Positions 40,790 through 46,273 of a stretch of 46,273 bases of DNA are shown here, piece by piece. This DNA is from Thermomicrobiales bacterium (GTDB taxonomy: Bacteria; Chloroflexota; Chloroflexia; Thermomicrobiales; UBA6265), in the NCBI GenBank assembly GCA_030447415.1, contig JAUJOZ010000037.1, positions 1 to 46,273 of the forward strand. Reading direction: 5' to 3'. The translations under genes and the position numbers were made by a program. Positions within the stretch are counted from its first letter, which is position 1, and the number at the start of each line of letters is the position of its first letter. The notes below the pieces were generated by a model, which was not told the origin of the DNA, ran no database searches, and saw nothing but the letters and a program-made list of their open reading frames with translations.

Positions 40790-40821
40790 AAGCCGAGGCC
40801 CCCGTGGATGGCGGGGGCCTC
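40785..40821 (-). terminator. intrinsic terminator, minus strand
   Basis: On the minus strand GAGGCCCCC (40821-40813) pairs perfectly with GGGGGCCTC (40803-40795) around a 9-base loop, followed by GGC and seven T. This is the best-formed terminator in the window. It ends transcripts coming from the small genes at 40971-41520. Confidence 0.85.
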
Positions 40822-40970
40822 GTGTGGGTGCGGGGGCAGTCGGGAGGGAAGGGGATCCAACTGCCCGCCGGCAACCCGCGACTACGGTAGCGGGTGGACA
40901 TCACGACGGCGCGGCCGTGGCGTCACGGAAATATCACGCGGCCTCGCCACGCCGTCATTCACGGCGCCGA

Positions 40971-41078
40971 TCACCGCCGGCGCCGGGACAGCCGCCGACG
41001 CAACAGCACCGCGCCGCCAAACTGCACGGCAAGGGCGAAGTCGAGTGCAAGCCTGATGGCGACGCCCAAGGGGTCCAC
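40971..41078 (-). CDS. possible 35-residue membrane peptide
   Basis: From GTG at 41078 the frame gives MDPLGVAIRLALDFALAVQF followed by GGAVLLRRRLSRRRR. That is one hydrophobic helix followed by a strongly basic tail, which would place the C-terminus in the cytoplasm. AGAGGAAG lies six bases before the GTG, and the intrinsic terminator follows 150 bases downstream. No family is recognised. The main doubt is its size. Confidence 0.35.
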   Translation of the reverse strand: MDPLGVAIRLALDFALAVQFGGAVLLRRRLSRRRR

Positions 41079-41249
41079 GATGGCTTCCTCTCGGCGAGCC
41101 AGGATTGGCACTGACGAGGACGCGCACGCCGGATGCCCGCACGAGAGCGGAGCCGGAGGGCAGACCGACGCCGTACTAACCAGAACATGGAGCATCGTCC
41201 ATCCGACAGAGCGGGCGGGGACGACCGATATGAGGACGGGGCCCTAGAC

Positions 41250-41285
41250 ATAGACAGGGCCGGCCCAACGGCCGACCCTGTCTAT
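41250..41285 (-). terminator. 16-bp hairpin after the small secreted protein gene
   Basis: 41250-41265 pairs with 41270-41285 around CAAC with one mismatch, which becomes G-U in the minus-strand transcript. It begins 17 bases after the stop at 41302. No T-tract follows (GTCTAGGG), so it may protect the 3' end or terminate weakly. Confidence 0.55.
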
Positions 41286-41301
41286 CCCGTGCGCGCCTCA
41301 A

Positions 41302-41520
41302 TTAATCGACCGGGAGATCCTCCTCGGCGGCGCACCGCGCCAGGTTCTCCGTCAGCCGGGCCACCGCCACCGGCGACCGGTTCTCGGAGGCGGCGAGGGC
41401 CCTCGTCAGGCCTTGCTCACAATTGGGGGCGGTCTCGCTGCGGCCTTGGGCGGATGCGGTCCCAACGCTGCCCAACGTCAGGGCCACCGCCGTGACGAGA
41501 ACGACCAAGAGCTTGCGCAT
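41302..41520 (-). CDS. small secreted protein
   Basis: A 72-residue protein with a Sec signal peptide: MRKLLVVLVTAVALTLGSVG followed by TASAQ, cleaved after A-S-A. The mature part of about 47 residues has two cysteines (NCEQGLTRALAASENR and LARCAAEEDLPVD) that may form one disulfide, and is helical and acidic. ATG at 41520 has GGAGGG six bases upstream, which decides against the longer frame to 41814. No family is recognised; similar short Cys-pair exported proteins occur in actinobacteria and Thermomicrobia. A strong hairpin follows the stop. Confidence 0.7.
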   Translation of the reverse strand: MRKLLVVLVTAVALTLGSVGTASAQGRSETAPNCEQGLTRALAASENRSPVAVARLTENLARCAAEEDLPVD

Positions 41521-42084
41521 GACGTCCCTCCATGGGAATCGGTCCCTGCCGGACGACCAACCGTGCCCGACGCCGGCAAGGATGAGCCCGCCAGGCGGAC
41601 CGCGCCATGGGTAATCCAGGCTACAGCAGGCATCCGTGTGGGGTCGGGCTAGGACCACCTCGGCGCGGAGAATCGTCAGTGACGGCCACGTTCCGCCACT
41701 GCCGCCAACGCCACTGCGGCGACAGCCGACGCGCTGTGTGGTCCTAGGAGCCCCGAGGGGCGCAAGGCAGGAGGTGCGACGCGCTGCGAGCCGCAGGTGC
41801 AGCGAGAGCGGCATCCTTGCGCCGATCGACCGGCGCGAGGCTCACTGAACGGGACGCGTTAGCGGCTCATGGGGATTGTCGCGCAAAGGAACCAACCGCT
41901 TCGGGCGGCGCCGTCCCCGTCCATCGTGGCTGGCATTCGCTCACCAACCTTCGCACGCTCTCCACTTCCCAAAGGGAAGTAATGTGACTGTTTCGTGACG
42001 GTGTGGTCGCATCGCCATGACACCCGCCGCCTATTGTTGGGCCATCGAACCGGACGATTCCCGCAAGCACGACGGAGATCCACC
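41521..42084. other. 560-base intergenic region between divergent small genes
   Basis: Apart from the palindrome at 41964-41980 and the regulatory region of the small plus-strand gene, I see no gene here; the open frames on both strands have no family features. TATTGT near 42032 could be a -10 for the gene at 42085 but has no good -35. Confidence 0.4.
41964..41980. promoter_or_regulatory. 17-bp palindrome, candidate operator
   Basis: ACTTCCC-AAA-GGGAAGT has perfect 7-base arms in a relatively AT-rich patch about 100 bases before the small gene at 42085. The shape fits a dimeric repressor site, but there is no second copy in the window to support it. Confidence 0.35.
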
Positions 42085-42267
42085 ATGCTTCCCTATAGCG
42101 CCCACGCTGTCGTCGACGCCGTCCTCATCGAGGTCTACGGTCCCGAAAAAGCAGCCCGCCTCAGCCCCCTGGCCGTCTCCTGGACCGAGGCCGAGGAGCC
42201 GGTCATCTCCCGCGTCGTCCAGGGCGCCCGACGGCTCGCCGCGCGGGTCGTAGCCCTCGCCCTGTAA
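42085..42267 (+). CDS. small hypothetical protein, 60 residues
   Basis: Starts at ATG 42085 with GGAG eight bases upstream. The protein begins MLPYSAHAVVDAVLIEVYGP and continues with EKAARLSPLAVSWTEAEEP and VISRVVQGARRLAARVVALAL. It is compact and helical with an amphipathic C-terminal helix, and codon third positions are strongly G/C as in real genes here. No family is recognised. A second small ORF follows 53 bases downstream on the same strand. Confidence 0.5.
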   Translation: MLPYSAHAVVDAVLIEVYGPEKAARLSPLAVSWTEAEEPVISRVVQGARRLAARVVALAL

Positions 42268-42320
42268 CCCGTTCCGCCTGGCCGGTGCGAGGACGCACCG
42301 GTTCGCCACCGAGGTTCCGG

Positions 42321-42470
42321 ATGATGTCCTTCCGCCGCCGCCCAACCCCTGCGCCGCCGACCGCCTTCGGCGCCACCGACGCCGAATTGACCCGCCTCAA
42401 CGTCCCGGCCATCAACCGCGACCGCATCCACGCGGTGGCCATGACGCTACTGTACGGCAGTCGCCGCTAA
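42321..42470 (+). CDS. small hypothetical protein, 49 residues
   Basis: Starts MMSFRRRPTPAPPTAFGATD with GAGG just upstream, then ELTRLNVPAINRDRIHAVAM and TLLYGSRR. It is basic with a Pro-rich start and one hydrophobic turn. It is probably co-transcribed with the preceding 60-residue gene. No family is recognised. Confidence 0.4.
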   Translation: MMSFRRRPTPAPPTAFGATDAELTRLNVPAINRDRIHAVAMTLLYGSRR

Positions 42471-43159
42471 GCGCCGCCAACCCGGACCGCCGCGGAGTTC
42501 CAGCCGCGGGGCCTGCCGGCGCAAGATCCATCGCCCGTACCGCCATGCGAGCGTCCTCCGTGCGTTCCGCAACATCGTAGATTTGCGCAACCTTAGTTAC
42601 CCTGCTCCGGGAGCGCCGCCATCCCTGGCGTCCGTGCTTACGCGAGGGATGGCGGGATCGCGCGCCGAAGGGACCGACAGCGCCATCAGCTTCGACCCGA
42701 ACGGCAACCGGGGGATGGCCCCTGGGCGGACGTGTTAGAGGCGGGGCTCCGGTAGTTCGGCGTCGCCGTTCACCACTATGATGGAGATGGATGACCGCGG
42801 GGACGCTGCGGGACCAACTGACGTCATGTCGTGGGTTCCGCGACAAGGAGCGCGATGCGCCTCGAATCGGCAATGCCCCAGGCGAGGACCAGGCCAGAGA
42901 TTACAGTCGAGCGCGCCTTCGGTCCGGCCCATCGCCGGCTCGACGGGCAGCCACCGCTCGCCCGAGTTGCACCGCGGCTTCGAGGCCGCCACCACCTACC
43001 CGTGGGGCGTCCGCTGGGAGAGGCTGAAGGGCCACCCGGTTGGCTTCGAGCGGTCTCCCGGGTCTGGGACGGGGCGGACGCTCCTCCACCATGCCTCCGA
43101 GCCGGTTCCCACCTTCGAGCACGTCCGGGCGGTCGACCTCGGCGTCCCGTCGGGTGCCT
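42471..43159. other. 690-base stretch without a supported gene
   Basis: This holds a hairpin at 42616-42655 and several unsupported open frames. One plus-strand frame (42778-43188) includes HRGFEAATTYPWGVRWERLK, which reads like protein but matches nothing I know and overlaps the MFS start. Confidence 0.4.
42616..42655 (+). terminator. 11-bp stem hairpin downstream of the small genes
   Basis: 42616-42626 (CCGCCATCCCT) pairs perfectly with 42645-42655 (AGGGATGGCGG); the 18-base loop contains a further GCGT/ACGC pairing. It lies 145 bases after the second small gene. There is no T-tract, so a terminator role is tentative. Confidence 0.35.
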
Positions 43160-44368
43160 ATGAATCGGCCGGATCGGGTGGCCGCTGACGACATGGCGCC
43201 GGTGCGGGCGGCGCGACTGGCGGTCATGGCGGTCTTCTTTGTCAACGGGATGGTGCTGGGGAACTGGTTCCCGCGCATCCCGGCGGTGCAGCGCGACCTG
43301 GACCTCGGCGAGGCCGAGTTGGGCCTCGCGCTGCTAGGGACGGCGATCGGTGCGTTGCTGGCGATGCCGGTGACCGGCTGGCTGATCGCCCGTTTCGGTA
43401 GCCGGCCGATGACGCGAGCATCGGCGGTGGCGCTCTGCATTTCCCTGCCGCTGCCGGGAATGGCACCGAACCTGCCGCTCCTGGCGCTGGCGCTGGTGGC
43501 CCTCGGCGCGAGCAACGGCGCGCTGGACGTGTCGATGAACGCCCAGGCGGTCGCCGTCGAGCGCCGCTACGGGCGGCCGATCATGACGACGTTCCACGCG
43601 ATCTTCAGCACCGGCGGTCTAGCCGGCGCGGCGCTCGCCGGTGTCATTGCCGGGGGCGGCGTCGATCCCTTACCGCACTTCCTCGGCGTTGCCGTACCGC
43701 TTGTCCTGCTCGCCATCGTCGCGTCGCGGCGACTCCTGCCGGCCGCCGTTGACGCTAGCGGCTCCGGACCGGCGTTCGCGCGTCCGTCGCGGGCGATGGC
43801 CGGACTCGGGATCGTCGCCTTCGGGGTCCTGCTCGGCGAGGGCGCGATGGCCGACTGGACGGCTGTCTACCTGAAGGAGACGCTGGAGACGAGCGCTGGT
43901 CTGGCAGCCGCGGGCTTCGCCGTCTTCTCGCTGATGATGGCGGTGGGCCGTTTCGCTGGGGACCGGCTGACGGAGCGCCTGGGTCCGGTCGCACTGGTGC
44001 GGGTCGGCGGCGCCCTGGCGGCGGCCGGGCTCGCGATGGGGCTGCTGGTCGGCGACCCCGCCACCGCCCTGATCGGCTTTGGCTGCGTCGGCGCGGGGCT
44101 CTCCTGTCTCTTCCCGATCGTGCTCAGCGCAACCGGACGAACGCCGGGCATCGCCCCCGGTCCGGCGCTGGCGGCGGTCTCGACGGCGGGGTACAGCGGC
44201 TTCCTGGCCGGGCCGCCGCTGATCGGCTTTGCGGCCGAGGCCGTGGGGCTGCGCGCCGCGCTCGGGCTCGTCGCCCTCCTCTGCGCGGCGGTGGCGACGC
44301 TGGCTGGCGCGGTCGGTCCGGCGCACACCGTCGACGAGGGGCGCGAGCCAGACGTGCTCGTGGCCTGA
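43160..44368 (+). CDS. MFS transporter
   Basis: A 402-residue 12-helix transporter. Helix 1 (LAVMAVFFVNGMVLGNWFPRIPAVQRDL) with the 'G..W..RIP' pattern places it in the YbjJ-like/fucose-permease-like group. GTAIGALLAMPVTGWLIARFGSRPMTR gives the loop 2-3 motif, SNGALDVSMNAQAVAVERRYGRP is typical of this subgroup, and GEGAMADWTAVYLKETL begins the second half. ATG at 43160 (MNRPDRVAADD) or 43193 (MAPVRAARLAV) are the candidate starts; neither has a strong ribosome-binding site, and the frame is open to 43040. The substrate is unknown. The EamA transporter gene follows 160 bases later on the same strand. Confidence 0.88.
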   Translation: MNRPDRVAADDMAPVRAARLAVMAVFFVNGMVLGNWFPRIPAVQRDLDLGEAELGLALLGTAIGALLAMPVTGWLIARFGSRPMTRASAVALCISLPLPGMAPNLPLLALALVALGASNGALDVSMNAQAVAVERRYGRPIMTTFHAIFSTGGLAGAALAGVIAGGGVDPLPHFLGVAVPLVLLAIVASRRLLPAAVDASGSGPAFARPSRAMAGLGIVAFGVLLGEGAMADWTAVYLKETLETSAGLAAAGFAVFSLMMAVGRFAGDRLTERLGPVALVRVGGALAAAGLAMGLLVGDPATALIGFGCVGAGLSCLFPIVLSATGRTPGIAPGPALAAVSTAGYSGFLAGPPLIGFAAEAVGLRAALGLVALLCAAVATLAGAVGPAHTVDEGREPDVLVA

Positions 44369-44529
44369 CGCCACAGCAGGCCACCACCCGCTGCTACACT
44401 TTCGGAAGCCACGGCCACGAGCCGGCCACCGTTTCCACGTGCTCGCCTCAAGAAACGAGTCCCTCCATCAGCGCCAGACCTCGCAGCGCCGCGCTCCTCG
44501 TCACCCATGGCTCGCTGCTGCTGACGGCG

Positions 44530-45504
44530 ATGATCTGGGGCGCCAACTTCACCGCGATCCGATTCCTCCTCGACCAGGTGGCGCCGCTCGACGTCGTTTT
44601 CCTGCGGGGGGCGGGCGCGGCGTTCTTCTTCGTCCTCGCGCTCCTGCTCACCGGCCGCCCCTTGCTCGCGATGCCGCGCCGGGACGTCGCCCGCCTGGCG
44701 GTCGTCGGCGTGATCGGGGTGACGGTGCTCAATCTGGCGATGGTCTTCGGCCAGTCGCGATTGCCGGCGGCGCTGGCCAGCCTGATCGTCACCAGCAACC
44801 CGGTCCACACCGCGCTCATCTCCCGGGTCCTGCTGGGCGAGCCGTTGACGCGACGCAAGTTGGCGGGGATCGGAGTGGCGTTCGCCGGCCTCGTGGTCGT
44901 GGTCCTCTACGGCTCGGAGGGACGGGCGGCCCTGAGCACGCGGGAGTTGACGGGGGTGGGGATCCTGGCAATTGCCCCCTTCTCCTGGGCGTTCTACACC
45001 GTGCTCAGCAAGCCGCTGCTCCGGACCTATCCGCCCGTCCACGTCGCGGCGTACGGCGCGATCGTCGGCGCCGCGGGGTTCCTGCTGCTGCCGCTCCTGC
45101 GCCCCGGGACGCTGGGTCGGATCGCGGAGCTGGATGCCGCGGGTTGGGGAGCGGCGCTCTTTGCCACGCTGGTCTCGTTCGTCCTCGCCTACATCCTCTG
45201 GTACCGGGGGCTGCGGGTGCTGACACCGAGCCAGACGGCGGTCTACGCGTACCTCGTCCCGGTCTTCGGCCTGCTCGCCGCCTGGCTGGTGCTCGGGGAG
45301 CGGCCGACGCCGTTCCTTCTCCTCGGCGGGGCGACGATCCTGGCCGGGGTGATCCTGACCAACAGCGGGGCCGCCGCCCGAGCCGAAGGTGTAACGGGGG
45401 AAGAGGGGGCGTCACGTCGCTCGGGGAGTGGAGGGGACACGGCGGAGACGGTTGGAGGGCGTCCGGCCGCCGCGGCGCCACCGGCCGGGGCACGAGGATC
45501 GTAA
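44530..45504 (+). CDS. EamA/DMT-family transporter
   Basis: A ten-helix drug/metabolite transporter with two EamA repeats. The first includes MIWGANFTAIRFLLDQVAPL and FLRGAGAAFFFVLALLLTG, then SLIVTSNPVHTALISRVLLGEPL; the second includes APFSWAFYTVLSKPLL, ATLVSFVLAYILWYRGLRVL and YLVPVFGLLAAWLVLGERP. The ATG at 44530 falls inside helix 1: the same frame continues upstream as AALLVTHGSLLLTA, clearly part of that helix, yet no ATG, GTG or TTG exists in that frame back to about 44440. So the true start is non-canonical or lost through an upstream indel. The C-terminal 45 residues are a hydrophilic Gly/Ala/Arg-rich tail. Confidence 0.85.
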   Translation: MIWGANFTAIRFLLDQVAPLDVVFLRGAGAAFFFVLALLLTGRPLLAMPRRDVARLAVVGVIGVTVLNLAMVFGQSRLPAALASLIVTSNPVHTALISRVLLGEPLTRRKLAGIGVAFAGLVVVVLYGSEGRAALSTRELTGVGILAIAPFSWAFYTVLSKPLLRTYPPVHVAAYGAIVGAAGFLLLPLLRPGTLGRIAELDAAGWGAALFATLVSFVLAYILWYRGLRVLTPSQTAVYAYLVPVFGLLAAWLVLGERPTPFLLLGGATILAGVILTNSGAAARAEGVTGEEGASRRSGSGGDTAETVGGRPAAAAPPAGARGS

Positions 45505-45765
45505 CCTCGGACCGACGCCACCGCTTCACCTTCTCGGGGCGGCGCGAGCGGTGATCTTGGGCAACCTGCACAAGCGCCCGGCCAATTGTCCAGCGCCTTG
45601 CACGATGACGCGGCCGCGCCCCTGAGCTACGCTTGGCGCACCGTTCCCCCGGTTACGGGTGGTCAAGGGTGTGCCCGCGCGGCTCGGGTGCTGAACGGCA
45701 TGGGCCGGACGCCCGCGCGAACCGGCAAACGGCGGCAGTGGATCGGATAGGGGAGGCGTGCCAGC

Positions 45766-46273
45766 GTGGCGACCGAAGTCATGACGATGAACGGGGTCGA
45801 GCGGGAAGCGATCCTCGGCAAGGCGCCGAGCAAGGACGACATCCTCCGGCGGGTCGAGGAGGAGCGGGTCGAGTTCGTCAACCTCCAATTCACCGACGTG
45901 ATGGGGATCGTCAAGAGCGTGACGATCCCGGCCGGCATTCTCGACCACATCATCGACGGCGGGCAGTGGATCGACGGCTCCTCGATCGCCGGCTTCACCC
46001 GCATCGCCGAGTCCGACATGTTTCTGATGCCGGACCTCTCCACCTTCGCGGTGATCCCCTGGGAGCGGGGCGAGTTCACCACCGCCCGCATCATCTGTTG
46101 GGTCTATAGTCCGAACGGCGATCCCTTCCCGGGCGACCCGCGCGGCGTGCTGCTGCGCCAGCTGGAGCGGCTGGCCAAGCTGGGCTACACCTACAAGACC
46201 GGGCCGGAGCTGGAATTCTTCCTCTTCACCAAGGAGGGAGACAGCATCAACCCGCTCCCGCACGACCGCGGCG
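45766..46273 (+). CDS. glnA: glutamine synthetase type I, N-terminal part, runs off right edge
   Basis: ATP-dependent ligation of ammonia to glutamate. The 169 codons present cover the N-terminal beta-grasp domain (VEFVNLQFTDVMGIVKSVTI), the conserved DGSSIAGF loop, DMFLMPDLSTFAVIPW, and the start of the catalytic domain (GDPRGVLLRQLERLAKLG, then GPELEFFLF with metal-binding glutamates). GTG at 45766 (MATEVMTMNG) has AGGGGAGG about nine bases upstream; ATG at 45781 is an alternative. The rest lies beyond the window. About 260 bases without a gene separate it from the EamA gene. Confidence 0.95.
   Translation, partial: MATEVMTMNGVEREAILGKAPSKDDILRRVEEERVEFVNLQFTDVMGIVKSVTIPAGILDHIIDGGQWIDGSSIAGFTRIAESDMFLMPDLSTFAVIPWERGEFTTARIICWVYSPNGDPFPGDPRGVLLRQLERLAKLGYTYKTGPELEFFLFTKEGDSINPLPHDRG

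Noticed and set aside
45505..45765. tRNA or regulatory RNA before glnA
   Set aside because: No T-arm GGTTCNANNCC-type sequence or cloverleaf pairing was found.

Overview
The window is high-GC bacterial DNA. Gene content and style fit a Chloroflexota bacterium of the Thermomicrobia type (Sphaerobacter/Thermomicrobium-like): twin-arginine leaders of the form 'NRRxFIKG' and 'ANRRRVLQGL', Cys-rich secreted proteins, frequent GTG starts with strong AGGAGG sites, an F420-type LLM oxidoreductase, and a linked pyruvate dehydrogenase operon. The taxonomic call is inference from protein style, not a database match. No rRNA, tRNA or CRISPR array was seen.

Layout. 0-2 kb: the edge of a lipoprotein-like gene, an XRE regulator, a methyltransferase relic, and a small Tat-exported protein with DDVYGG repeats and an LPNTG tail. 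2-6.8 kb: a lower-GC surface-glycan cluster on the minus strand (GT2 glycosyltransferase, sulfotransferase, GT4 glycosyltransferase, rhamnosyltransferase-like protein), preceded by a GT2 relic that keeps its promoter and leader hairpin. 6.8-20.4 kb: ordinary accessory metabolism: MFS exporter, serine beta-lactamase-like hydrolase, an operon of DUF488, aminoglycoside 3-N-acetyltransferase (frameshifted) and methyltransferase, a Yip1 membrane protein, an operon of class III aminotransferase, methyltransferase and LLM oxidoreductase, an MMPL transporter, MsrB and a GNAT acetyltransferase.

20.4-31.6 kb is a rearranged, insertion-sequence-rich stretch. It holds a frameshifted nitronate monooxygenase, an IS5-family relic, a divergent signalling pair (PAS histidine kinase and a response regulator fused to a thioredoxin-reductase-like flavoprotein), a chimeric ORF joining an NB-ARC ATPase regulator to a headless methyltransferase, an IS630 relic, and a 1.44-kb segment bounded by inverted repeats and TA dinucleotides that carries an orphan ABC permease.

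31.7-37.6 kb: pdh operon (E1 alpha, E1 beta, E2, transcribed on minus), a disordered hypothetical protein, and threonine dehydratase. 38.4-46.3 kb: a Cys-rich secreted/SRPBCC fusion, an O-methyltransferase, an IS5 tail lying against a textbook terminator, several very small genes, an MFS protein, an EamA transporter, and the start of glutamine synthetase running off the right edge.

Five otherwise well-conserved genes are broken by short indels, mostly in G/C runs. These may be real pseudogenes, but uncorrected sequencing or assembly errors are an equally good explanation and should be excluded first.
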